Shown here piece after piece: positions 25,714 to 34,119 of a DNA stretch of 64,000 bases. Under the pieces are notes generated by a model, which made no database searches, was not told where the DNA came from, and worked only from the letters and a program-made list of their open reading frames with translations. Location: contig NZ_JAOWLB010000021.1 of the NCBI RefSeq assembly GCF_025751555.1, forward strand, positions 1 through 64,000, in the 5' to 3' direction. The position numbers and the translations under genes are program-made. Positions within the stretch are counted from its first letter, which is position 1; every line of letters begins with the position of its first letter. Source of the DNA: Ruegeria aquimaris. GTDB taxonomy: Bacteria; Pseudomonadota; Alphaproteobacteria; Rhodobacterales; Rhodobacteraceae.

Positions 25714-27512
25714 GCAAGCGGTTCCAGCAGGTCAATCTTTTCAAAGGTGCGGACATCGACCAGCCCCAGGTCCGAGATGCGCAATTCGGGGATTACCACC
25801 AGCGCCAGCAGCGAGTGTTGCATATAGGCGTTGTTGAGCGTGCAGCCGCAGGCGACCATCGCCTCGACCATCTTCTGCGCCTTGGCGGCGACCTGGGCGG
25901 CGGGGCTGTCGGACATCAGGCCCGCGATGGGCAGTTCCACCAGCGCCAGTTCCCGGCCCTCGCGCCAGATGGTGATGCCTCCGCCGACCTCGGCCAGCCG
26001 GTTTGCGGCCAGCGCCATCTGCTCGCGGTCGGTGCCGACCACGATCATGTGGTGGCTGTCATGCGCCACGGTCGAGGCCATGGCCATGCGGCCCTGATAG
26101 CCGAAGCCCGAGACAAAGGCATTGGTGACACCGCCGGTGGCGCGGTGGCGTTCGACCAGCGCGATCTGGCAGACATCGCCCTCGCCCTCGACCAGCCCGC
26201 CGATGATCGGCAGTTCCGCTTTCAGCGCCTTGGTCGGCGCCTGGTTTTCCACCACGCCGATCACGTTGGCCCGGACCCGGTTGGCGCCGGTTGGCGCCTT
26301 GATCTCGAAATTGGAGGCGCTGAGCGCATGGCCCAGATGCACGGTATTGCGGGCCGTATCGGGCCAATTGTAATGCGGGCAATCGACGGCGATCTTTCCG
26401 TTCTCGGCCACCACCTGCCCGCGCGCGATTACCATCTCGATGGGCAGGTCGCGCAGGTCCGAGGTCAGGATCACATCGGCCCGGCGGCCGGGTGCGGTCG
26501 AGCCCAATTCGCGCTCCAGCCCGAAATGGGTGGCGGTGTTGATCGTCGCCATTTGCAGCGCCACCAGCGGGTCGCAGCCACAGGCGATGGCATGGCGCAC
26601 CACCCGGTTCATATGTCCTTCATGCACCAGTGTGCCCGAATGGCAATCGTCGGTACACAGGATGAAGTTGCGCGGATCGAGCCCCTTTTGCGTCACCGCG
26701 GTGATCTGGGTTTCGACGTCGTACCAGGCGCTGCCCAGCCGCATCATGCTGCGCATGCCCTGCCGGACGCGGGCGATGGCATCGGCCTCGCAGGTGCCCT
26801 CGTGATCGTCGGCCGGGCCGCCCGCCACATAGGCGGCAAAGGCGGGGCCCAGATCGGGCGAGGCGTAATGCCCGCCCACCGTCTTGCCCGCGCGCTGGGT
26901 CGCGGCGATCTCGGCCAGCATCTTGGGGTCGGCATTGGTGACACCGGGAAAGTTCATCATCTCGCCCAGACCGATGATGCCGGGCCAGGACATCGCCTCG
27001 GCCACGTCCTCGGGCGTGATCTCATACCCGGTGGTTTCCAGCCCCGGCGCCGAGGGGGCGCAGGACGGCATCTGGGTAAAGATGTTGACGGGCTGCATCA
27101 GCGCCTCGTCATGCATCATCCGCACACCGGCGAGGCCAAGGACATTGGCGATCTCATGCGGGTCGGTGAACATGGTGGTGGTGCCATGCGGGATGACGGC
27201 GGCGGCAAACTCGGCCGGGGTCAGCATGCCGCTTTCGATATGCATGTGCCCGTCGCACAGGCCGGGGATCATGTAGCGCCCGTTCGCCTCGATGATCCGG
27301 GTTTCCGGGCCGGTGCAATGGCTGGCATCGGGGCCGACAAAGGCGATGCGCCCTTCGGCAACGGCGATGGAGTGGCCGGGAAGCGCCTCGCGCGTGTGCA
27401 CGTTGATCCAGATACCATCGCGGATGATCATATCCGCCGGTTCGCGGCCTGCGGCAACGGCGATCAGTCGGGGGGCCACATCGGCCCAATCGGGGAAAGT
27501 CTTGTGTTCCAT
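25710..27512 (-). CDS. ade: Adenine deaminase
   Basis: A 600-residue amidohydrolase-superfamily enzyme converting adenine to hypoxanthine and ammonia. The metal-binding GLCDGHMHIESGMLTP near residue 90 is diagnostic of Ade; MFTDPHEIANVLG and LCTDDCHSGTLVHEGHMNR supply further ligands. VAHDSHHMIVVGTDREQM belongs to the C-terminal domain. It is the first gene of the ade-amn operon, which salvages AMP and releases nitrogen and ribose phosphate. Confidence 0.96.
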   Translation of the reverse strand: MEHKTFPDWADVAPRLIAVAAGREPADMIIRDGIWINVHTREALPGHSIAVAEGRIAFVGPDASHCTGPETRIIEANGRYMIPGLCDGHMHIESGMLTPAEFAAAVIPHGTTTMFTDPHEIANVLGLAGVRMMHDEALMQPVNIFTQMPSCAPSAPGLETTGYEITPEDVAEAMSWPGIIGLGEMMNFPGVTNADPKMLAEIAATQRAGKTVGGHYASPDLGPAFAAYVAGGPADDHEGTCEADAIARVRQGMRSMMRLGSAWYDVETQITAVTQKGLDPRNFILCTDDCHSGTLVHEGHMNRVVRHAIACGCDPLVALQMATINTATHFGLERELGSTAPGRRADVILTSDLRDLPIEMVIARGQVVAENGKIAVDCPHYNWPDTARNTVHLGHALSASNFEIKAPTGANRVRANVIGVVENQAPTKALKAELPIIGGLVEGEGDVCQIALVERHRATGGVTNAFVSGFGYQGRMAMASTVAHDSHHMIVVGTDREQMALAANRLAEVGGGITIWREGRELALVELPIAGLMSDSPAAQVAAKAQKMVEAMVACGCTLNNAYMQHSLLALVVIPELRISDLGLVDVRTFEKIDLLEPLA

Positions 27513-27624
27513 GGCGCAGCTTTTCCGAAACCGCGACCGGGTGCAAGCCCCGCCGAAAGGGTTTCATCAAAGCTTCGTCATTGCGCGCTTGACAGCGGCA
27601 GGCGGTCGGCGTGACCCTGCCGGA

Positions 27625-28053
27625 ATGGATTATGAAACGGTAGATGCAGATGGGTTCGGGCGGTCGCTCAGGGGGATCGGGCTGAACCTGTTGGTGCGGG
27701 ATGTTCCCGCGGAATGTGCCTTTCTAGAGGCTGTTTTTGCGATGAGGTCGCATCAGGTGACAGCGGATTTCGCCATTGTCACCTATGGTGCGCAGGTGTT
27801 CCAGTTGCACAGCGACGGCACCTATCATGCCAACCCTCTGCTGGGGCTCTTGCCGGAAAACCCGCCGCGCGGCGCGGGGATCGAAATCAGGCTCTATGAA
27901 AGCCATCCCGATAGGGCGGTGGAACGGGCCGAGGCGTTTGGCGCGACGGTCTTGCAGGTCCCGACCGACAAGCCGCATGGCCTGCGCGAGGCCTATATCC
28001 TGTGCGACAACGGCTATGCATGGGTGCCGAGCCGGCCCAAGGACAGTGCCTGA
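27625..28053 (+). CDS. VOC/glyoxalase-superfamily protein
   Basis: A 142-residue protein with two beta-alpha-beta-beta-beta units. GLNLLVRDVPAECAFLEAVF opens the first and GIEIRLYESHPDRAVERAEAFGATV the second, with candidate metal residues spread along the strands. Members include glyoxalases, extradiol dioxygenases and antibiotic-binding proteins; the substrate here is unknown. It lies alone between the divergent ade gene and a convergent LysR regulator. The ATG is chosen where the domain begins, though no strong ribosome site is seen. Confidence 0.7.
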   Translation: MDYETVDADGFGRSLRGIGLNLLVRDVPAECAFLEAVFAMRSHQVTADFAIVTYGAQVFQLHSDGTYHANPLLGLLPENPPRGAGIEIRLYESHPDRAVERAEAFGATVLQVPTDKPHGLREAYILCDNGYAWVPSRPKDSA

Positions 28054-28145
28054 CCGCAGCGCGCCAAGGGCGCGCTGCCCGGCACAACGGGAGGAGGTGT
28101 CGCGCCAGCGGCATCGACGACGGGCGGGAGCGCCCCTTTCCCGGA

Positions 28146-29018
28146 TCACCCGGCCTCGCGGGCGATTTCGGCGCGGATCCAGTTGGCAAAGGCCACCGCG
28201 CCGGGGGTCTCCTCGGCCTGCGGCGAGAGGAGCAGGTAATAGGCCTCGGGCATTTGCACGCTGTGATCGAAAGGGGCGATCAGGCGTCCTTCGGCCAGCA
28301 GGCGCGATACGATCACCTTGTGCCCCATGCACAACCCGCCCCCGGCCATCGCGACGGAAAGCCCGACCATATAGGTGGTGGCATAGGTGATCGGCGGATT
28401 GGGCCAGGGCAGGCCCACGTCCTCGGCCCAGCTTGCCCAGTTCGACAGCAGGTTCGAACAGTCGTAGAGCGGCTGTTCATGCAGGTTTTCAAGCGTGACC
28501 GGATAGCCCGGAACACAGACCGGGAAATAGCGATCCGTTGTCAGCAGCTCGGTCCGCACCGTATCCGCCGGGCGCAGGGAATAACGGATCTCGACCGCCG
28601 CGCCCTCGGCCATTTCGCGCGGCTCCCAAAGCTCGGTGAAGATGTTCAGATGCACTTCCGGGTGCAGCGCGCGGAACCGGGGCAGGCGCGGGCCCAGCCA
28701 GTTGACCGCGAAGGTGATGTTGCATTGCACCTGCACCGTGTTCTGGTGGTCGCCGGTCACCGCGCGGGTGCCCCGGATCAGGGTGCGGAACGCCTCGCGC
28801 ACCACCGGCAGATAGGTGATCCCGGCCTCGGTCAGTTCCAGCGCCCGGGGCCGCCGGTGAAACAGCGGTTGGCGCAGGTGCGATTCCAGCGCCTTGATCT
28901 GCTGGCTGACCGCGCTTTGCGTCATGTTCAGATCGCGCGCGGCGCCGGTAAAGGACAGGTGGCGGGCGGCGGCCTCGAAGGTGCGCAACCAGCCCAGCGG
29001 GGGGAGGGGGTTCTGCAT
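28146..29018 (-). CDS. LysR-family regulator, GcvA-like
   Basis: A 290-residue regulator. The winged helix-turn-helix is at residues 9-65 (LSFTGAARDLNMTQSAVSQQ), followed by the periplasmic-binding-like effector domain from about residue 90. PLPPLGWLRTFEAAARHLSF is typical of the GcvA branch. It diverges from the class II aldolase-like and hydroxylase genes, and a dyad (29032-29048) 14 bases from its start is a likely binding site for autoregulation and control of the divergent pair. Confidence 0.9.
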   Translation of the reverse strand: MQNPLPPLGWLRTFEAAARHLSFTGAARDLNMTQSAVSQQIKALESHLRQPLFHRRPRALELTEAGITYLPVVREAFRTLIRGTRAVTGDHQNTVQVQCNITFAVNWLGPRLPRFRALHPEVHLNIFTELWEPREMAEGAAVEIRYSLRPADTVRTELLTTDRYFPVCVPGYPVTLENLHEQPLYDCSNLLSNWASWAEDVGLPWPNPPITYATTYMVGLSVAMAGGGLCMGHKVIVSRLLAEGRLIAPFDHSVQMPEAYYLLLSPQAEETPGAVAFANWIRAEIAREAG

Positions 29019-29031
29019 ACCATAACCCTGC

Positions 29032-29048
29032 CATAAGCATGGCTAATG
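29032..29048. promoter_or_regulatory. Candidate LysR-type operator
   Basis: CATaAGC-atg-GCTaATG is a near-perfect dyad (six of seven arm positions) in the divergent region between the LysR gene and the class II aldolase-like gene. The AGC...GCT core with T and A flanks fits the T-N11-A pattern of LysR regulators. Confidence 0.55.
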
Positions 29049-29139
29049 CGAAACGGGAGAATTTTTCGTTGGTCAAACCTGATGTCAAAAGGCAGGTTTT
29101 GGACAGTCACACCGCCAGCCCGAGATCAGGAGCAAACCC

Positions 29140-29895
29140 ATGTCCGTCACCAGCCTGCGCCTCAATATCGACCACTGGCAGGAGCGAGTCGATCTGGCGG
29201 CCTCGTTCCGCTGGATCGAGCGGCTGAACATGCATGAAGGGGTTGCCAATCATTTCAGCCTGGCGGTGAACCCCGAGGGGACGCAGTTCCTGATGAACCC
29301 CAACCAGATGCATTTTGCGCGCATCCGCGCCTCGGACCTGCTGCTGCTGGATGCCAATGACCCCAAGACGATGGAGATGCCGGGCGCGCCCGATCCCACC
29401 GCCTGGGGCCTGCATGGCTCGATCCACCGCCGCTGCCCGCATGCGCGTTGCGTGATGCATGTGCATTCGATCTTTGCCACCGTGCTCGCCAGCCTTGCCG
29501 ACAGTAGCCTGCCGCCGATCGACCAGAACACCGCCACCTTTTACAACCGCTATGTCATCGACGATGAATTTGGCGGGCTGGCGTTTGAAAGCGAGGGCGA
29601 GCGCTGTGCCTCGATGCTGAGCGACCCGAAGAAGCGGGTGATGATCATGGGCAACCACGGGGTTCTGGTGATCGGCAGCGACGTGGGCGATACGCTGAAC
29701 CGGCTCTATTACTTCGAGCGCGCGGCGGAGACCTATATCCGCGCCTTGCAGACGGGCCGCCCGCTGCGCGTGCTGAGCGACGAGATTGCCGAGAAGACGG
29801 CGCAGGAGCTTGACGACTATCCAGGCCAGGCCGAGGCGCATCTGCGCGAGGTCAAGGCGGTGCTGGACGATGAAGGCTCGACCTACGCCAGCTGA
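29140..29895 (+). CDS. Class II aldolase/adducin-family protein
   Basis: A 251-residue protein of the fuculose-phosphate aldolase/adducin fold. The zinc histidines are visible in VMHVHSIFATV and GNHGVLVIG. The catalytic glutamate of true aldolases, in an SEW-x-x-H context, is replaced: here the segment reads PTAWGLHGSIH with Ala at that position. So aldol cleavage is doubtful and a different reaction or binding role is possible. AGGAG precedes the ATG. It diverges from a LysR gene and is followed after 78 bases by a membrane hydroxylase gene. Confidence 0.85.
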   Translation: MSVTSLRLNIDHWQERVDLAASFRWIERLNMHEGVANHFSLAVNPEGTQFLMNPNQMHFARIRASDLLLLDANDPKTMEMPGAPDPTAWGLHGSIHRRCPHARCVMHVHSIFATVLASLADSSLPPIDQNTATFYNRYVIDDEFGGLAFESEGERCASMLSDPKKRVMIMGNHGVLVIGSDVGDTLNRLYYFERAAETYIRALQTGRPLRVLSDEIAEKTAQELDDYPGQAEAHLREVKAVLDDEGSTYAS

Positions 29896-29973
29896 CACTT
29901 TGAAAATCGCAACCTGCCTGCACCGGCCCGTGGGCGCCGGAGCATGGCGCTTGTCCAGAGACGAGGAAAAACG

Positions 29974-30963
29974 ATGACCGATTTCAGTCAGGACCCGGAA
30001 GCGGCGCGCTGGAATTATCGCCCCGTGAACCCCGTGGGGCTGAATCCGCTGTTCACCTGGCCGCCACGTCCGGCAGCGGTGCTGCGCTGGTATCGCGGCG
30101 CGTGGCTTCAGCTCACCTCGCTGACACTCTGTCTGGCGTTGGCCGTTGCGGCCTATGCATGGTTCCTGCCGCCGCTTGAGGCGATGCAGAGCTTTGCGCC
30201 CGGCTGGATGTTCCGGGTGTGGCTGTTGAACATGGTGCCGCAGATTCTGGTGGCGGGCGGCCTGCACTGGTGGCTCTACATGCGCAAGGGTCAGGGCATG
30301 TACAAGAAGTTCGACCGCCGCGACCTGACCCGGGACAATGGCACCTTTACCTTTCGCAATCAGGTCTGGGACAATATCTGGTGGACGCTGGGCAGCGCGA
30401 TGACCGTCTGCACGGTCTATCAGTGGCTGATCTACTGGGTCATGGCCAATGGCTGGGTCCCCACCGTCACCTGGGCACAGGCGCCGGTCTGGTTCGTGGT
30501 CTGGATGTTCTTCATCCCGATGTGGTCGGGGCTGCATTTCTACTGGGTGCACCGGCTGGAGCATCACCCGAAGCTCTACAAGCATGTGCACGCGGTGCAT
30601 CACCGCAATGTCAATATCGGCCCGTGGTCGGGCATTTCGAACCACTGGTACGAGAATATCCTCTATTTCACGACCTATTTCATTCACCTCGTGGTGCCCT
30701 CGCACCCGCTGCACCTGCTGTTCCATATCTATTTCCAGCAGGTCAGCCCGATCCTGTCGCATTCGGGGTTCGAGAAGATCAAGGCGGGCGAGACCGAGGC
30801 CGCCAAGACCGGGGATTTCTTTCACCAGTTGCACCACCGGTATTTCGAGTGCAATTACGGCACGTCCGAGATCCCGTTCGACAAGTGGTTCGGCACCTTT
30901 CACGATGGCAGCGCCGAGGCGACCACACGCACCCGCGCCTATAAGAAGCAGATGTATACCTGA
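29974..30963 (+). CDS. Fatty acid hydroxylase/sterol desaturase-family membrane protein
   Basis: A 329-residue di-iron membrane oxygenase. The histidine boxes are HFYWVHRLEHHPKLYKHVHA followed by VHHRN and, near the C-terminus, HQLHHRYFE, matching the HxxxH, HxxHH and HxxHH pattern. Membrane segments lie at about residues 42-62, 75-95, 128-150 and 160-182. Substrates in this family are lipids, carotenoids or sterol-like compounds; here it is unknown. ATG 29974 follows AGACGAGG. Probably co-transcribed with the aldolase-like gene and ends in a terminator. Confidence 0.88.
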   Translation: MTDFSQDPEAARWNYRPVNPVGLNPLFTWPPRPAAVLRWYRGAWLQLTSLTLCLALAVAAYAWFLPPLEAMQSFAPGWMFRVWLLNMVPQILVAGGLHWWLYMRKGQGMYKKFDRRDLTRDNGTFTFRNQVWDNIWWTLGSAMTVCTVYQWLIYWVMANGWVPTVTWAQAPVWFVVWMFFIPMWSGLHFYWVHRLEHHPKLYKHVHAVHHRNVNIGPWSGISNHWYENILYFTTYFIHLVVPSHPLHLLFHIYFQQVSPILSHSGFEKIKAGETEAAKTGDFFHQLHHRYFECNYGTSEIPFDKWFGTFHDGSAEATTRTRAYKKQMYT

Positions 30964-30983
30964 ACCGGTCGACAGGTTTCACA

Positions 30984-31015
30984 AGGGCCGCCCGCTTGGG
31001 CGGCCTTTCACGTTT
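30984..31015 (+). terminator. Terminator after the hydroxylase gene
   Basis: GGCCGCCC-gctt-GGGCGGCC is followed by TTTCACGTTTTT, 21 bases past the stop. It separates the hydroxylase gene from the que operon. Confidence 0.8.
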
Positions 31016-31051
31016 TTGCCGATGGGTGCGCCGGGTCTTTACCTTTGCCCC

Positions 31052-31093
31052 GCGCCTCTGCTACAGGCGCCCGGTCCGGATCATCCGGGCGCC
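31052..31093 (+). promoter_or_regulatory. Two overlapping hairpins in the queC leader
   Basis: GCGCCT-ctgctac-AGGCGC (31052-31070) and GGCGCCCGG-N10-CCGGGCGCC (31066-31093) are both perfect and share bases 31066-31070, so only one can form at a time. They end 41 bases before the queC start. The layout resembles an attenuator or sensing leader. It does not match the preQ1-I, -II or -III patterns I know. A TTTACC-N17-CTACAG promoter reading of the same region is a weaker alternative. Confidence 0.4.
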
Positions 31094-31134
31094 GGTCGCA
31101 GCCTACCCGGCTTATGAAAACAAGGGACCTGAAT

Positions 31135-31827
31135 GTGAAGACACTTGTCATCTGCTCCGGTGGATTGGATTCGGTATCGCTGGCCCACAAGGTGGCCGCC
31201 GAGCACGATCTGATCGGCCTTATTTCTTTCGACTACGGTCAGCGCCACCGCAAGGAACTGGACTTTGCCGCCCGCGCGGCTGCGCGGCTGGGCGTGCCGC
31301 ATGACCTGATCGACATGCGCCAGATCGGCGCGCATCTGTCGGGCAGTGCCCTGACCGATGATGTGGACGTGCCCGACGGGCATTATGCCGAAGACACCAT
31401 GAAGATCACCGTGGTGCCCAACCGCAATGCCATCATGCTGGCCATCGCATTCGGCATCGCCGCGGCCAAACAGGCCGACGCGGTGGCGACCGCCGTGCAT
31501 GGCGGCGATCACTTCATCTATCCCGATTGCCGTCCCGGTTTTACCCAGGCGTTCGAGGCGATGCAGGCGCAGGCGCTGGACGGTTATGCCAATGTCCGGC
31601 TCTACACGCCCTTTGTGCACGAACCGAAATCGGCCATCGTGAGCGAGGGCGCGCGCCACAACACGCCCTTTGCCGATACCTGGTCCTGCTACAAGGGGGG
31701 CGAGGTGCATTGCGGCCGCTGCGGCACCTGTGTCGAACGGCGCGAGGCGTTCCATCTGGCGGGCGTCACCGATCCGACCACCTATGCCGACCCCGAATTC
31801 TGGCGCGCGGCGGTGGAGGGGCGCTGA
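31135..31827 (+). CDS. queC: 7-cyano-7-deazaguanine synthase
   Basis: A 230-residue ATP-dependent enzyme converting carboxy-deazaguanine to preQ0. The pyrophosphate-binding loop is SGGLDSVSLAHK at the N-terminus and the zinc site is CYKGGEVHCGRCGTC. ISFDYGQRHRKEL is family-typical. I choose GTG 31135 because AAGGGA precedes it and the product starts VKTLVICSGG; an in-frame ATG at 31114 lacks a ribosome site. First gene of queCDEF; its stop overlaps the queD start (TGATG). Confidence 0.94.
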   Translation: MKTLVICSGGLDSVSLAHKVAAEHDLIGLISFDYGQRHRKELDFAARAAARLGVPHDLIDMRQIGAHLSGSALTDDVDVPDGHYAEDTMKITVVPNRNAIMLAIAFGIAAAKQADAVATAVHGGDHFIYPDCRPGFTQAFEAMQAQALDGYANVRLYTPFVHEPKSAIVSEGARHNTPFADTWSCYKGGEVHCGRCGTCVERREAFHLAGVTDPTTYADPEFWRAAVEGR

Positions 31828-32183
31828 TGTACCGGATCACCAAGGAGTTCCATTTCTCGGCCTCGCACCAGCTGTGCCATCTGCCCGAGGATCACCCCTG
31901 TGCCCGGCTGCACGGGCATAACTATATCGTCGAGGTTGAACTGGCTGCTGCCGATCTGGATGCCAACGGCTTTGTCCGCGATTACCGCGAGTTGAAGCCG
32001 CTCAAGACCTGGATCGACGATGCGCTGGACCATCGTCACCTGAACGAGGTGTTCGGCCATGACATGGTCACTTCCGAGCGGCTGGCGAAAGAGGTCTATG
32101 ACTTCTGCAAGGCGCGCTGGGCGGAGACCAGCGCCGTGCGGGTCAGCGAAACGCCCAAGACCTGGGCCGAGTACCGGCCATGA
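31827..32183 (+). CDS. queD: 6-carboxytetrahydropterin synthase
   Basis: A 118-residue member of the PTPS fold making carboxytetrahydropterin from dihydroneopterin triphosphate. Zinc histidines are in FHFSASHQL and RLHGHNY, with the catalytic cysteine in [17 protein letters not shown] carries the catalytic Asp-His pair. The start overlaps the queC stop by one base and the stop overlaps the queE start by four bases, so translation is chained. Confidence 0.95.
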   Translation: MYRITKEFHFSASHQLCHLPEDHPCARLHGHNYIVEVELAAADLDANGFVRDYRELKPLKTWIDDALDHRHLNEVFGHDMVTSERLAKEVYDFCKARWAETSAVRVSETPKTWAEYRP

Positions 32184-32899
32184 GCACGCTGCGCATCGCC
32201 GAGATATTCGGCCCCACCATTCAGGGTGAGGGCGCGGTGATCGGCGCGCCCACCGTGTTCGTGCGGGCGGGCGGTTGCGATTATCGTTGTTCCTGGTGCG
32301 ACAGCCTGCATGCGGTGGACAGCGCCTATCGCGACACATGGGCGCCTATGACCATCGAGGAGGTCTGGACCGAAGTCGTGCGTCTGTCGGGCGGTGTGCC
32401 GCTGACGGTCTCTCTGTCGGGCGGCAACCCGGCGATCCAGGATTTCGGCCCGCTGATCGAGATGGGCAAGGCGCAGGGCTATCGCTTTGCGCTGGAAACC
32501 CAAGGATCGGTCGCGCGCGGCTGGTTCCGCGAATTGTCGCCGCTGATCCTCAGCCCCAAGCCGCCCTCGTCCGGCGAAACGGTCGATTGGGACCGGTTCG
32601 CCGACTGTATCGCACGGGCGCGCGATGCGGTGACGGTGATCAAGATCGTGGTGTTCGACGAGGCAGATTATCTTTGGGCGCGCGAGGTGGCGGCGCGCTA
32701 TCCGACCCTACCGGTCTATCTGCAACCGGGCAACCACACGCCGCCGCCGCCCGATGCCGAGGATGCCGCCATCGACATGGACGGTATCATGGCGCGGTAC
32801 GAATGGCTGATCGGGCGGGCCCTGGCCGACCGATGGTTCACCCCCACAATCCTGCCGCAGCTGCATGTGCTGGTCTGGGGCAACAAGCGCGGCGTTTGA
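32180..32899 (+). CDS. queE: 7-carboxy-7-deazaguanine synthase
   Basis: A 239-residue radical SAM enzyme that contracts the pterin ring to carboxy-deazaguanine. The 4Fe-4S motif is the usual CxxxCxxC in [11 protein letters not shown] at about residues 32-42. [13 protein letters not shown] at the N-terminus and LSGGNPAIQ in the middle are QueE motifs for substrate and SAM binding. It is coupled to queD by an ATGA overlap and followed by queF after 21 bases. Confidence 0.95.
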   Translation: MSTLRIAEIFGPTIQGEGAVIGAPTVFVRAGGCDYRCSWCDSLHAVDSAYRDTWAPMTIEEVWTEVVRLSGGVPLTVSLSGGNPAIQDFGPLIEMGKAQGYRFALETQGSVARGWFRELSPLILSPKPPSSGETVDWDRFADCIARARDAVTVIKIVVFDEADYLWAREVAARYPTLPVYLQPGNHTPPPPDAEDAAIDMDGIMARYEWLIGRALADRWFTPTILPQLHVLVWGNKRGV

Positions 32900-32920
32900 G
32901 GCGCCGAAAGGAGCAAGACA

Positions 32921-33388
32921 ATGGCCAATCAGGATATCTATGCGAACCTGACCCAACTGGGTGGCAAGACCGAGCTGCCGAACTCGCCCGAAGAGGCGGT
33001 GCTGGAAAAGGTGCCCAACCCGCAGGCAGGCACCGATTACGCGGTGCGCTTCACCGCGCCCGAGTTCACCTCGCTCTGCCCGCTGACGGCGCAACCCGAT
33101 TTCGCCCATATCGTCATCGACTATGTGCCGGGCGACTGGCTGGTGGAAAGCAAGTCGCTGAAGCTCTATCTCGGCTCGTTCCGCAACCACGGCGCGTTTC
33201 ACGAGGATTGTAGCGTCTCCATCGGCAAGCGGCTGGTCGAGTTGCTGGCGCCGAAATGGCTGAGGGTCGGGGCCTATTGGTATCCGCGCGGCGGCATCCC
33301 GATCGACGTGTTTTATCAGACCGGGCCGGAATTGCCGGGTGTCTGGATCCCCGATCAGGGTGTGCCGACCTATCGCGGGCGGGGCTAG
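32921..33388 (+). CDS. queF: NADPH-dependent preQ0 reductase
   Basis: A 155-residue single-domain nitrile reductase turning preQ0 into preQ1. The substrate thioimide forms on the cysteine in [29 protein letters not shown] is the signature motif and HEDC follows it. GAAAGGAGC precedes the ATG. It closes queCDEF; the convergent methyltransferase gene begins 12 bases past its stop. Confidence 0.95.
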   Translation: MANQDIYANLTQLGGKTELPNSPEEAVLEKVPNPQAGTDYAVRFTAPEFTSLCPLTAQPDFAHIVIDYVPGDWLVESKSLKLYLGSFRNHGAFHEDCSVSIGKRLVELLAPKWLRVGAYWYPRGGIPIDVFYQTGPELPGVWIPDQGVPTYRGRG

Positions 33389-33399
33389 GTTCAGGCCCT

Positions 33400-34032
33400 C
33401 TAGGACTTCTCAAACAGCGCAATATAGGCCATGTCGTCCTTGTGCGGGCCTGCGGCCAGATCGCCATAGATGCGGACCCGGGGCAGTTTGAGGTTCTCGA
33501 TCTGCCCCTGCTCCATCCGGCGCAGGGCGAGATCGAAGCCTTTCTCCTCGAAATGCTTGGCATTGATCGAGATAGCGAATTGCGCGCCGTGCCGGGCGAC
33601 GCGCAGGAGCGCAGGCAGAACCTCGGGGCCCAGATGACCATGGGTGAAGGTGCCTGACGAGACGATGCCGGAGTAACTCTCGCGCGGGGCGGGGATGCCC
33701 TGGTTCAGGTCGGTCTCGATGGCGTCGCGATAGATGTCCTTGCGCATGGCGCGGTCCAGCATCTCGGCGCTGATATCGGCGGCGTCGATGGGGCCGACGC
33801 CAAGCCCGGCCAGAATTGCGCCGCAGAGGCCGGTTCCGGCCCCAACATCCAGCACCGGACCTTGACCACCTGCCGCCACAAAGGCGCGCGCGGTGTGCAT
33901 CGGTAGCTGGTAATCCTCGCGCGCGGCAAAGCTGTCGTCATAATCGCCCGCCCACTCGGCATAGAGTTTCCGGTTGTCCTCGGGCGATTGCAGGCCATAG
34001 GCCGCGTTCAGATCGGGTGTCTTTGTGCTCAT
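33400..34032 (-). CDS. SAM-dependent methyltransferase
   Basis: A 210-residue class I methyltransferase. VLDVGAGTGLCGAIL is the SAM-binding motif I, IDAADISAEMLDRA motif II, and YSGIVSSGTFTHGHLGPE holds the acidic post-strand region. NAAYGLQSPEDNRKLYAEWAGDYDDSF at the N-terminus is typical of Mg-protoporphyrin-like or Williams-Beuren-related family methyltransferases in this group. The acceptor is unknown. No clear ribosome site is seen; an earlier in-frame ATG at 34080 exists. It diverges from an SDR gene. Confidence 0.75.
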   Translation of the reverse strand: MSTKTPDLNAAYGLQSPEDNRKLYAEWAGDYDDSFAAREDYQLPMHTARAFVAAGGQGPVLDVGAGTGLCGAILAGLGVGPIDAADISAEMLDRAMRKDIYRDAIETDLNQGIPAPRESYSGIVSSGTFTHGHLGPEVLPALLRVARHGAQFAISINAKHFEEKGFDLALRRMEQGQIENLKLPRVRIYGDLAAGPHKDDMAYIALFEKS

Positions 34033-34119
34033 GTACAATTGAAGGCCCAAGTGCGGATTCGAATCAAGTGCGGCGATCATGCGCTTGATTGTTCCGGCGG
34101 CGGGTCGCAACTATGGGGC

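Noticed and set aside
25815-27614. A 599-codon plus-strand frame opposite ade
   Set aside because: The ade frame carries all adenine deaminase motifs; the opposite frame does not resemble a protein family.
29107-30903. A 598-codon minus-strand frame opposite the aldolase-like and hydroxylase genes
   Set aside because: Histidine/arginine-rich shadow translation; the plus-strand genes have metal-binding motifs and ribosome sites.
31046-31110. A preQ1 riboswitch before queC
   Set aside because: The first hairpin loop is not followed by the A-rich pseudoknot strand of preQ1-I, and the preQ1-II and -III layouts are also absent; only an unclassified leader is proposed.
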